The notes under the pieces are model-generated. The model was not told where the DNA came from. It saw nothing but the letters and a program-made list of their open reading frames with translations, and did not search any database. Shown here one piece after another: positions 27,382 to 35,696 of a stretch of 64,000 nucleotides of DNA (its first letter is position 1; each line of letters starts with the position of its first letter). The translations under genes were made by a program, and so were the position numbers. Source of the DNA: Algoriphagus ratkowskyi (lineage in GTDB: Bacteria; Bacteroidota; Bacteroidia; Cytophagales; Cyclobacteriaceae); NCBI RefSeq assembly GCF_002150505.1, contig NZ_MSSV01000003.1, forward strand, positions 310,001-374,000. The letters run 5' to 3'.

Positions 27382-29165
27382 TCAGCAAATTGCAATCGAA
27401 CTAAGTTAGCATAGAAACCTTCTTCTCTATTGAGAAGATCCAAATGGGTGCCTTGCTCAACTATTTCGCCGTCGCTGAGCACATATATTCTATCAACTTT
27501 TCGGATGGTAGCCAGCCTGTGTGCAATGATAATAGTTGTTCTTCCTTTCATCAATTCATCCAATGCTTCCTGTACCAAATGTTCTGACTCCGCATCTAAA
27601 GACGAAGTAGCTTCATCCAATATTAAAATAGATGGATCTTTCAATATAGCTCGGGCTATTGCCACGCGCTGCCTCTGACCACCAGAAAGCTTCACTCCAC
27701 GTTCACCTACCAATGTATCTAGACCTTCAGGAAATTGCGAAATAAATTGCCAGGCATTGGCTTTTTTCGAAGCCAAAATAATTTCTTCTTCTGACGCTCC
27801 TGGCTTTGCATATTCGATATTCTCACGAATAGATCCACCGAAAAGCAACACTTCCTGAGGAACCATTCCTACATGAGATCGAAGGTTTTGCAAATTCCAA
27901 TCACTGAGTGGGCGATCATCAACCTGAATTGAACCTTTCTGCACGTCATAGAATCGCATAAGCAATTGAATGATGGTAGATTTCCCAGCTCCAGAGTGAC
28001 CTGCAAGCGCTACTTTTTCTCCTGGATTTACATGGAAAGTCAAGTCTTTAAGTACCTCCATTTCAGGTCTGGTTGGATAATGAAAACCAACTTGATTGAA
28101 TGCAATTTTGCCTTGAAAATTAATAGCTTTTGTACCTGAAACAGACTCAGGTTCTTCGTCCAATATTTCCAACACACGCTCAGATGAGCCAATTGCTTTT
28201 TGAACTTGCCCATAAATATCTCCTAATCCAGCGATAGATGCACCGATAAACGTGGTATATAGCACAAATGAGACTAATTCCCCAACACTCATATCTCCAG
28301 AACTCACCAAACTAGCTCCGTACCACATCACCGCCACAATCCCACCGAATAAGGCGAAAATGATAAATGAGATGAAGGCTCCACGGTATTTTGCGGCTCT
28401 AAGAGCTACACCAACAACTCTATTCAACCCAGCGCCATATCGCGTAGACTCGAAGACTTCTCCGACGAAAGACTTAACAGTACTAATGGACTGAAGGGTC
28501 TCCTCCACAATCACATTTGCGGCGGCGAGTTCATCTTGGGTACTTTTCGAGAGTTTTCGGATAAATTTCCCAAAAAACATTGCAATAACTACCAGCACAG
28601 GGAAAGTAGTTAGCATAAATAAGGTCAACTTAGGAGTCATAACCATCAAGAAAATTACACCTGCTACGAGGGTAACAACCTGACGAAAAAGCTCTGCAAG
28701 TGTTACCGAGAAGGTGTCCTGCAGCATACTAACATCAGAAGTGATTCGACTTATCAATTCTCCAGTGCGGCGCTGGTCAAAAAATGTCATCGGTAAGCGC
28801 ACCAACCTCGAGTACAACGCCAGACGAATATCTCGCATGGATCGCTCTGAAACTAGTGAAAAAAGCCAAACTCGGAAAAATGAAAATATGCTTTGTACAG
28901 CTAAAATCCCGACCAAAATCAGCGCAATTGAGTTAATATCATTGACTATCCAATCTTCCCCTTGAGCCGTATCGATTAGCTTGCCAGCTACAAAGGGAAA
29001 TGTGAGTAGGGTAAGTGAAGAAAAAATCAGGAAAATCATTCCTAAAAAAAACTGACCTTTATAAGGCAATAAAAATTGAAAGATGCCTCCCAATTTGCTT
29101 AAATTCTGCTTATTCAATTTCCTTTTTTCACTCTCGTCTAAAGCAGTTCCTCTTTTCTTAGCCAT
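27378..29165 (-). CDS. ABC exporter, fused permease-ATPase (MsbA-like)
   Basis: 595 residues: six membrane segments in about 35-320 (FQFLLPYKGQFFLGMIFLIF is the first) then a nucleotide-binding domain with Walker A GHSGAGKST, Q-loop MVPQEVLLFGGS, signature LSGGQRQRVAIARAIL, Walker B ILILDEATSSLD and H-loop IIAHRLAT. It is a homodimeric type exporter of lipids, peptides or drugs; MsbA-like lipid A flipping is one option but not demonstrated. A charged lysine-rich N-terminus precedes the first helix. It has its own -7 box. Confidence 0.93.
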   Translation of the reverse strand: MAKKRGTALDESEKRKLNKQNLSKLGGIFQFLLPYKGQFFLGMIFLIFSSLTLLTFPFVAGKLIDTAQGEDWIVNDINSIALILVGILAVQSIFSFFRVWLFSLVSERSMRDIRLALYSRLVRLPMTFFDQRRTGELISRITSDVSMLQDTFSVTLAELFRQVVTLVAGVIFLMVMTPKLTLFMLTTFPVLVVIAMFFGKFIRKLSKSTQDELAAANVIVEETLQSISTVKSFVGEVFESTRYGAGLNRVVGVALRAAKYRGAFISFIIFALFGGIVAVMWYGASLVSSGDMSVGELVSFVLYTTFIGASIAGLGDIYGQVQKAIGSSERVLEILDEEPESVSGTKAINFQGKIAFNQVGFHYPTRPEMEVLKDLTFHVNPGEKVALAGHSGAGKSTIIQLLMRFYDVQKGSIQVDDRPLSDWNLQNLRSHVGMVPQEVLLFGGSIRENIEYAKPGASEEEIILASKKANAWQFISQFPEGLDTLVGERGVKLSGGQRQRVAIARAILKDPSILILDEATSSLDAESEHLVQEALDELMKGRTTIIIAHRLATIRKVDRIYVLSDGEIVEQGTHLDLLNREEGFYANLVRLQFAD

Positions 29166-29572
29166 CCGTTAATTTTGGTATTACTGCGGCAAATTTAACG
29201 CTTTTTATAAGGAATTCTGTAGTAGAAGTGAAAGGTTTAAGATCCAAATAGCGTATTGAGTCAAGGAATCGAAATGAGACCTTAGCTCGCTACAAAATTA
29301 AATCTTCATAACTCACCCTAAACTTAAAAACATGTTGTTATTCTGCAGCTTGTTAGGATTGATAATTACTAGTTTAAATCCCTAGTTGACCCACCTTTAG
29401 AAGGCAAATTCTTTCAATTGCTGACTGTTGCTATAGAGGATTTGGAAGTAAAAATGCTCCCGTTGAAAGCTACTCTCTGATAGTCGTGCATTAGATATCA
29501 CCCTTAAACCTACTGGAAAAGAATGTGAAGCACAAAAGTTACTAATCTTAAAAAAAGATTTGAGGAATAAAG
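29166..29572. other. Gene-free region between two minus-strand genes
   Basis: About 400 bp with no open frame of protein character and no clear hairpin; only the -7 box near 29190 (minus strand) is recognisable. Confidence 0.45.
29190..29197 (-). promoter_or_regulatory. -7 box of the ABC exporter gene
   Basis: On the minus strand TAAATTTG fits TAnnTTTG, 24 nt before the exporter ATG. The same octamer precedes rbfA. Confidence 0.4.
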
Positions 29573-30175
29573 CTACTTTCTGCCCATTTGTGCATCAACC
29601 AATTCCCGTTTCATCTTACGTTCGCGATCAAGCATAATTTTACGATGATTTTCGAATTCTTCTTGCACTTCAGTCAAGTCCTTTTGGGCTTTTCTAATTT
29701 TTTTAAAACTACTGAAATACTGAAAGGTGAAGATGGAAAGCGCTCCAGCAAGGACTGCAACCAATATCCACATCATAGAAGAGTATACTGTCTTCTGTAT
29801 TCCCATACCCAGAAAAGAGAAATTTTCCTTTTCGGCAATAGCCTCCTGTTTCTCTGATTCAGCTGTGACCAAAAAGGTTTTTAAGTTTATGATTGAGTCT
29901 TTTTCGCTTGCAATCAGTAGCTTAAGATCTAGAACTTCAGACCTCATCGTCCTCATAGAATCCAGAATATTCGACTTAAGCTTATCCAAATTGGTCTGCT
30001 TAACTACCTTATATTCTTGAAAATTATTGGAGCTATTGTAGATGTACTCAAACTGGCTATCGATAGTTCCTGATGTGAGAGATCCTTTATCCGCATCGCT
30101 GTCTTGAGCAAAGGTGATGGTGGGACAGGACAATAAAAAAACCAAGACAAATAATCGGGGCAATACGCTCTTCAT
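29573..30175 (-). CDS. Membrane-anchored coiled-coil protein, unknown function
   Basis: 200 residues: a signal peptide (LPRLFVLVFLLSCPTITFAQ), a periplasmic region with SQFEYIYNSSNNFQEYKVVK and a predicted coiled coil (about 60-120), one membrane helix (about 133-153, MMWILVAVLAGALSIFTFQYF) and a basic C-terminal coiled coil. Proteins of this layout are conserved in Bacteroidota and have been labelled tRNA (guanine-N1)-methyltransferase, which the sequence contradicts: no SAM-binding knot is visible. A structural or signalling role across the inner membrane is possible. Confidence 0.7.
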   Translation of the reverse strand: MKSVLPRLFVLVFLLSCPTITFAQDSDADKGSLTSGTIDSQFEYIYNSSNNFQEYKVVKQTNLDKLKSNILDSMRTMRSEVLDLKLLIASEKDSIINLKTFLVTAESEKQEAIAEKENFSFLGMGIQKTVYSSMMWILVAVLAGALSIFTFQYFSSFKKIRKAQKDLTEVQEEFENHRKIMLDRERKMKRELVDAQMGRK

Positions 30176-30409
30176 TGGATAATTAATTTACAAACTAAGG
30201 TGAACCGCTTTAGCCCCCAATAAGCATGCCTCCAACAGGAAATACAAGGCTATATTTGCTATTGGAATATACGAGAATCGAGACTCGGTTTATTATCGCT
30301 GACTATCAGCTATTTATATAGAATACTAAACGCAATTATAATTCGAATTTTGTATGAAGCTAGAATTGTTTGACATACTATAGCTCTGCCAACATCTTAA
30401 TACCTGTCA

Positions 30410-31639
30410 TTAAATTTCCTTCACAGTTTCAACTTTTGATGCAATCCAGGCAGGTCTTGAAGAGGCCAACAATGTGATTCCTATCATCGCTAAACTTATC
30501 CATAGAAAGTCAGTCCAAATCATTTTCACTGGGTAAGCGTCTACCACTGCAGAAGAAATACCCAAAGACACCAATCCAAAGGCTTGCTGCAGCCAACAAA
30601 CCAAGTAACCCAAAACCAGGCCTATCAAGGCTCCACTTAAAGCAATTAAGGCCCCCTGTTTTAAGAAAATACTTCTGATCAATTTCTCCGTGGCACCCAT
30701 CGCTTTTAGCACAGCTATATCTTTCTTCTTTTCTATCGCCAACATACTCAACGAAAAGAAAATATTGAAGGAAGCTATCGCTAATATAAAAGTTAGGGCA
30801 AGGAAGGTGAATAGCTTTTCCATCTTAACAGTACGGATCAAACCTGCGTGTTGCTCATCCGCATTTTTCACCAAGAAGTTTTCGCCTAGATGATTTGTTA
30901 ATCGTTTGTGAACTTCGGCAATCGAATAGCCTTTGGCTACTTTCACTTCTAGTGCCGTTCTTTTACTCTCATATTTCAGCAAGTCTCTAACAAAAGCAAG
31001 TGGTGCAATCACATATTCGTCATCAAACTGGCGATCCCCTATACTAAAATAGGCTACGGGATCTAGTAAAGCAGATTCATAGAACTGAGATGGATCGATA
31101 GACGCAGCACTTCTGGGAGCTTTTGGATAGTAGATTTTCAGCGGAACATTTACATTGTCGAGATTCACTGATAGGAAAAATCCTACACCTCTACCTAAAA
31201 TCGCCGCAGGATTTAAAGCTGTACCCAAGGTAGTATCTCCCCAAAAGTAACCTCTGGAGAATCGCTCCTGATCAAGAAAATTATCGGATACACCTTTGAT
31301 TCTTCCGATCATCTGATTGCCATTGTAATCCAATAAAGCGTTGTCTTCGATGATCTCAGTGAGAATTGCAACACCCTCTACATTTTTAATACTATCTAGC
31401 CATTCTTCGCTAGTCATAAAACTTTTCCCTACAGCAGCTTCGATTTTCAGCTCAGCATCAAAGCTTGCAAACATACCTCGAATCAAATCTTCCAAACCAT
31501 TGAACACAGACATCACAATCACCAATGCCATCGTGCCCACAGCAACTCCTATCATAGAAATTCTGGACAAAATGGTAATGAAGTTCCGCTTCTTCTTACT
31601 GCGAAAATACCTGGAGGCTATGAAAAAGCTGAGATTCAA
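30410..31639 (-). CDS. LolC/LolE-type ABC transporter permease (FtsX family)
   Basis: 409 residues with four membrane segments: one near 20-45 (ISMIGVAVGTMALVIVMSVF) and three near 275-395, the layout of lipoprotein-releasing permeases. The large periplasmic domain lies between. LolCDE extracts lipoproteins from the inner membrane; an ATPase partner (LolD) is not in this window. It lies 11 bp downstream of rbfA, forming a small operon I associate with Bacteroidota. Confidence 0.88.
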   Translation of the reverse strand: MNLSFFIASRYFRSKKKRNFITILSRISMIGVAVGTMALVIVMSVFNGLEDLIRGMFASFDAELKIEAAVGKSFMTSEEWLDSIKNVEGVAILTEIIEDNALLDYNGNQMIGRIKGVSDNFLDQERFSRGYFWGDTTLGTALNPAAILGRGVGFFLSVNLDNVNVPLKIYYPKAPRSAASIDPSQFYESALLDPVAYFSIGDRQFDDEYVIAPLAFVRDLLKYESKRTALEVKVAKGYSIAEVHKRLTNHLGENFLVKNADEQHAGLIRTVKMEKLFTFLALTFILAIASFNIFFSLSMLAIEKKKDIAVLKAMGATEKLIRSIFLKQGALIALSGALIGLVLGYLVCWLQQAFGLVSLGISSAVVDAYPVKMIWTDFLWISLAMIGITLLASSRPAWIASKVETVKEI

Positions 31640-31650
31640 CGATGGCTAGA

Positions 31651-32037
31651 TTAATCCTCTTCTTCTTGATCTTGTTCCTTGGGTGGTGCCGGTGGAATAG
31701 AAAGATTAGAGATCACCTTGTCCATATGCTGCGCATAAGCTGCAGAATCATCTGGAAATAATGCAATCTCAGGAATCACACGAACAGACTTGCCAATTCG
31801 CTTCGCAAGTTGATGTCTGATTTCCTTCTTGTGTTCATTGATCAGCTTATACGTAGTTTCAGGATCAGCCAATAAAAAGCTTAAGTAAACTTTTGCCAAG
31901 CCTAAATCCGGACTCATCATCACTCGTGTGATCGTCACCATGGCACGACCGACCAGGTGTTTTGATTCTTTTTGAAATATATCGCCGAGCTCTTTTTGAA
32001 TTAGCTTGGAATATTTTTGTTGTCTTTTACTTTCCAT
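31651..32037 (-). CDS. rbfA: Ribosome-binding factor A
   Basis: 128 residues from the Met at 32037 (MESKRQQKYSKLIQKELGDIF). An upstream in-frame Met at 32079 would add 14 residues, but the -7 box at 32055-32062 lies between them, so the inner start is preferred. It has the RbfA pattern with VTITRVMMSPDLGLAKVYLSFL and VRVIPEIALFPDDS. RbfA is a cold-shock 30S maturation factor. It precedes the LolC/E-like permease, and is divergent from the membrane protein gene at 32127. Confidence 0.92.
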   Translation of the reverse strand: MESKRQQKYSKLIQKELGDIFQKESKHLVGRAMVTITRVMMSPDLGLAKVYLSFLLADPETTYKLINEHKKEIRHQLAKRIGKSVRVIPEIALFPDDSAAYAQHMDKVISNLSIPPAPPKEQDQEEED

Positions 32038-32054
32038 ATGAAGTATTTGTGGTA

Positions 32055-32062
32055 CAAATTTA
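32055..32062 (-). promoter_or_regulatory. -7 box of rbfA
   Basis: Minus strand TAAATTTG, 17 nt before the ATG at 32037; it decides the rbfA start. Confidence 0.45.
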
Positions 32063-32083
32063 GCGAAATAGTTGGGCAAGCTT

Positions 32084-32091
32084 TAATTTTG
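32084..32091 (+). promoter_or_regulatory. -7 box of the polytopic membrane protein gene
   Basis: TAATTTTG fits TAnnTTTG, 35 nt before the TTG start at 32127; together with the rbfA box it forms a divergent promoter pair. Confidence 0.4.
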
Positions 32092-32126
32092 AGCAAAACC
32101 TACCAAACACTCTTCTCCAATTTACC

Positions 32127-33509
32127 TTGTTCAGCTTTTTTAAATTAAATGATCCCTTCAGGCTAATCGGCATCGGAATATATATTCTATTGCTCTCAGT
32201 CGTCTATTTAACGCTCAATCCTTTCCCAATTACCAATCCACAATTGATGTGGATGCTTCTGGGAGAGCGTTTAGGTCAAGGATATTTTCTATACCAAGAT
32301 ATCATAGATGACAACGGACCTCTATCAGCAGGGTTTTTCACATTTATGGATCTGCTCTTTGGTCGTAGTCTTTTTGCCTATGAAGTGGTGGGTAGGATTT
32401 TAATATCCTTTCAGATCCTGTATTGGAATTCCACTCTGATCAAATTTAAGGCTTTTGATGTAAACACATATCTGCCGGCGATCATCATGGCGGCACTTTT
32501 CCATTTTTCATTTGATTTACTCAGTCTGAGTCCTGCATTATTGGGAAGCACATTTTTGGTATTGGCACTTGGGCAGCTTTTCTCACAAACTGTTCTACAA
32601 AAAGACACCAGTGAATCTACCTTATTGATAGGCATTTATGCAGGGTTGGCGACAGGTTTTCATCCTAACTATATCGTATTTCTACCCTATATGATTTTTA
32701 CAGGGATCGCCATCAGTAGCTTTTCCTTTCGTCAGTTGATGCTCTCACTGGTTGGATATTTCCTTCCACTTTTATTGATCTCAGTATTTTATTTTTGGAA
32801 TGATGGTCTAGAGGAGGCAATTCAAATATGGCCACTCACATTTCTATCTGAGAAGTATGAATATCAGTCACTTTTAAGTTGGCTATATCTTGGAATATTC
32901 CCGGTCTTGCTGGCTACAGCGGGTTATTTCATGGCCTCAGTATTGCGTGGATCCACTATTAACCAGCAGAAGCAGCGACAATTAATCTTTATTTGGATAT
33001 TATTTTCAGCTGCTGAGTTTTTCATAATCAAAAAACAAGCTGCCTATCAATTAGTAATTCTGATTCCAGGGCTTACGTATCTAATTACCCAATTCTTTTT
33101 AAATACCAAAAAAGAAATCATCGCCAAAATCTCTTTTTACCTTTTAGTACTGGCGCTTCCTGCTATCGCATTTTGGTACTGGCATCAGGAAAACACCGAT
33201 TCGGATTATTTTGTAGCAAAAAAAGATGTAAAATTTACTGGAGATATTCTGGTATTGGGTGATGATTTGTCGCCTTATCTCAATGCAAGCCTTGGTGGAC
33301 CATTTCTTAATTATCGATTAAGTAAACTCTATTTAGATCAGGACCGTGGTTTGAGAGAAAAGGCTAGGCTCTTTCAAATGCTTCAAAAACAAAAACCGAC
33401 TACGGTGCTTGACCCTCATGGCGACTTTGAAGAATTACTCAAGCAATTTCCAGCTTTGGAAATACAATACATCAGGACCTCACCGGGTGTTTTCTCTTTG
33501 AAAAAGTAG
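32127..33509 (+). CDS. Polytopic membrane protein, GT-C glycosyltransferase-like
   Basis: 460 residues starting at a TTG codon; no in-frame ATG lies upstream and the next Met would delete the first helix. About ten hydrophobic segments run through to residue 360, then a soluble C-terminal domain of about 95 residues (DILVLGDDLSPYLNASLGGPF). The loop after helix 1, GQGYFLYQDIIDDNGPLSAG, resembles the first luminal loop of GT-C glycosyltransferases (acidic residues followed by P-L), so a lipid-linked sugar transferase is plausible, but no family hallmark is certain. Confidence 0.55.
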   Translation: MFSFFKLNDPFRLIGIGIYILLLSVVYLTLNPFPITNPQLMWMLLGERLGQGYFLYQDIIDDNGPLSAGFFTFMDLLFGRSLFAYEVVGRILISFQILYWNSTLIKFKAFDVNTYLPAIIMAALFHFSFDLLSLSPALLGSTFLVLALGQLFSQTVLQKDTSESTLLIGIYAGLATGFHPNYIVFLPYMIFTGIAISSFSFRQLMLSLVGYFLPLLLISVFYFWNDGLEEAIQIWPLTFLSEKYEYQSLLSWLYLGIFPVLLATAGYFMASVLRGSTINQQKQRQLIFIWILFSAAEFFIIKKQAAYQLVILIPGLTYLITQFFLNTKKEIIAKISFYLLVLALPAIAFWYWHQENTDSDYFVAKKDVKFTGDILVLGDDLSPYLNASLGGPFLNYRLSKLYLDQDRGLREKARLFQMLQKQKPTTVLDPHGDFEELLKQFPALEIQYIRTSPGVFSLKK

Positions 33510-33655
33510 AGCGCTGTAATTCTTAAAAAAAAGAAGGAGGTAGACTTTGATTTTAATCACTTGAATAACAAGTAAATAAAGACTATTTTAGAGAGCACTT
33601 TTCTCTTCTCTTAAATGTCCTTTTTTTATGTATCTCTAATTAGGTTAATGGATTT

Positions 33656-33835
33656 TTGCTCTTTGTCCTAAGAAATGAAACTGGTGGAGTTTGCCAAAAT
33701 CAAGAACTACCCAAAATCGAAGAAGTTGAAGCTCAAGAAACTTTTAATGAGCCAACCTTGTCATTTCTGAGGCTGAGCAGACTCAAAAAAATCCACGAAG
33801 ACTCTGTGAAATTCAACAGAAAAAAGAGTAAATGA
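33656..33835 (+). other. Possible small coding remnant upstream of the sheath gene
   Basis: A frame without ATG, readable from TTG at 33656 to TGA at 33833, encodes about 59 residues of protein-like composition (ending RLSRLKKIHEDSVKFNRKKSK without its last residues being certain to be translated). It could be a decayed gene end or a TTG-started small gene. It ends 45 bp before the sheath ATG. No family recognised. The rest of the 33510-33880 gap shows nothing. Confidence 0.25.
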
Positions 33836-33880
33836 TGAGTTTGAAGTGCTTAATGTTACTAATTCAAAACACATTTAGCC

Positions 33881-35347
33881 ATGTCAAAATACAGAACACC
33901 AGGAGTATATTTTAAAGAGATCTTTAATCTCCCAGCATCTGTAGCTCAAGTCGAGACAGCGATTCCAGCATTTATAGGCCATACGGATTTGGCTCAAAAA
34001 AATGCAGAAAATGTCCAAGGTGTTCCTACTCGAATTACGAGTATGCTTGAGTTTGAAGGTATATTTGGAAAAGGAAATCCTGAAAGTTTTACTATCACAA
34101 TAGAAGACAGCTATGAGGCTGCCAAAGGACTTGGTGAAAAAATATCTAATAGAACGATAACTGCAATACCCCCCAAGCATCCTAGCCCATTCAAACTTTA
34201 TTATTGTCTGCAGCTATACTTTTCAAATGGAGGAGGACCATGCTATATCCTCTCTGTAGGTAGCTTTACTAATGTTCCAGACAAAGGTAATTCTACTAAT
34301 CCTGAAAGTATTTTGGGAGGTCTGGAAGCTATTAAAGCAATTGATGAACCTACTTTATTGGTGTTTCCTGACATAATTCCTGCTTCACCTCCACAAACAA
34401 TCGGGTCCTTGTATAAAGACATCTACGATGCCGCACTAACACAATGTAAAATATTGAAAGATCGGTTCGTAATCATAGATGTCAAAGATGTGACTGCTGA
34501 TCCTGTAAGTGATGCGCATAATTTTAGAGACAATTGTGTAGGATACTCCAATCTAAAATATGGAGCGGCTTATTATCCAAACCTAAGCACCTCTTTGAAT
34601 TATGCCTATTCTCCAACACATTTGACAATCACGCATAGAAATATTTATCCTTCAGGCTTCCCTCTTTTGGAAGCAGGTGTTTCAGACTCTCTAACTTTGG
34701 CTGCACTGCAAAACAGTAACCCTAGTCTTGGTCGTAGCGTCCACAATGAAATCAAACAACAGTACATCACATTGCCTCCCTCTGGTGCTATTGCAGGGAT
34801 CTACACTAGAGTAGATCGTGAACGGGGCGTTTGGAAAGCACCCGCAAATGTGGATGTACGAAATGTAATCGGTCCATCTCTCGACCTGTCCCATCAACAG
34901 CAAGAAACTTTCAATGTAGATGTAACTTCTGGAAAATCAATCAATGTTATTCGTCAATTTACGGGTAAAGGAACCCTAGTGTGGGGAGCTCGAACATTAG
35001 CAGGAAATGACAATGAGTGGCGCTATATTCCAGTCAAGAGACTCTTTATTTTCATCGAAGAATCTTTGAAAAAAGCGACGAAATTCGTGGTCTTTGAGCC
35101 AAATGATGCTAATACTTGGCTACGTGCCAAAACACTGATTGAAAATTTCCTAATCAAACTATGGAGAGATGGAGCACTCGTAGGAGCCAAACCAGATCAA
35201 GCATTTTTCGTGCGAGTAGGTTTGGGTCAGACCATGTCTGCGCAGGACATTCTAGATGGAAATCTAATTATCGAAATAGGAATAGCTGCAGTAAGACCTG
35301 CAGAATTTACTATTCTTAACTTAACACATAAGCTCCAAGAACATTAA
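33881..35347 (+). CDS. Phage tail sheath-family protein, isolated
   Basis: 488 residues. The N-terminus YRTPGVYFKEIFNLPASVAQ has the conserved tail-sheath opening (PGVYxxE), followed by AIPAFIGHT. The C-terminal third has the core handshake region: GVWKAPANVDVRNVIGPSLD, VWGARTLAGNDNEWRYIPVK, RLFIFIEESLKKATKFVVFE and NANTW-like ANTWLRAKTLIENFL. Such proteins form the contractile outer sheath of phage tails and of contractile injection systems, including AlgoCIS of Algoriphagus. Here no tube, baseplate, spike, LysM adaptor or AAA+ ATPase gene is adjacent; neighbours are a membrane protein and a subtilase. It may be a paralogue serving a system elsewhere, or a relic. Confidence 0.9.
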   Translation: MSKYRTPGVYFKEIFNLPASVAQVETAIPAFIGHTDLAQKNAENVQGVPTRITSMLEFEGIFGKGNPESFTITIEDSYEAAKGLGEKISNRTITAIPPKHPSPFKLYYCLQLYFSNGGGPCYILSVGSFTNVPDKGNSTNPESILGGLEAIKAIDEPTLLVFPDIIPASPPQTIGSLYKDIYDAALTQCKILKDRFVIIDVKDVTADPVSDAHNFRDNCVGYSNLKYGAAYYPNLSTSLNYAYSPTHLTITHRNIYPSGFPLLEAGVSDSLTLAALQNSNPSLGRSVHNEIKQQYITLPPSGAIAGIYTRVDRERGVWKAPANVDVRNVIGPSLDLSHQQQETFNVDVTSGKSINVIRQFTGKGTLVWGARTLAGNDNEWRYIPVKRLFIFIEESLKKATKFVVFEPNDANTWLRAKTLIENFLIKLWRDGALVGAKPDQAFFVRVGLGQTMSAQDILDGNLIIEIGIAAVRPAEFTILNLTHKLQEH

Positions 35348-35696
35348 TCTTATATCCCATAAAATGTAAATGGATAAAGGAATTTATAGCACCTCTGAAT
35401 GTAAGCTAGAATATAGAATGCTTAATTCACTAAAATCTGCCTAAGCACAGGTCAGCTAAATCTCTTTCCAAATTTATTCAGCAGACTAACTTATAACTGC
35501 GCCATTAAATGTAGAGATGGTAATGATGCAAAAGTCAATCAATAAAATTCTGATGGCTGATGGTTTTAGCTAGTGAAATTGCCTTATTAGAGTGAAGGAA
35601 TTTTATCCAAGCCCACTCAAGTAAAAACTACCTAACTTCACCTTTTTTAACAGCCAAAATCCCTCCTTTTTATAAATGCTGGCGTTACATTTACCT
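35348..35696. other. Gene-free region between sheath and subtilase genes
   Basis: About 350 bp of AT-rich DNA. No hairpin terminator follows the sheath stop codon and no coding frame stands out. Confidence 0.45.

Noticed and set aside
33675..33770. ATG-started 31-codon frame (lysine-rich) upstream of the sheath gene
   Set aside because: It overlaps the more protein-like frame ending at 33835 in another phase and is too short to support.
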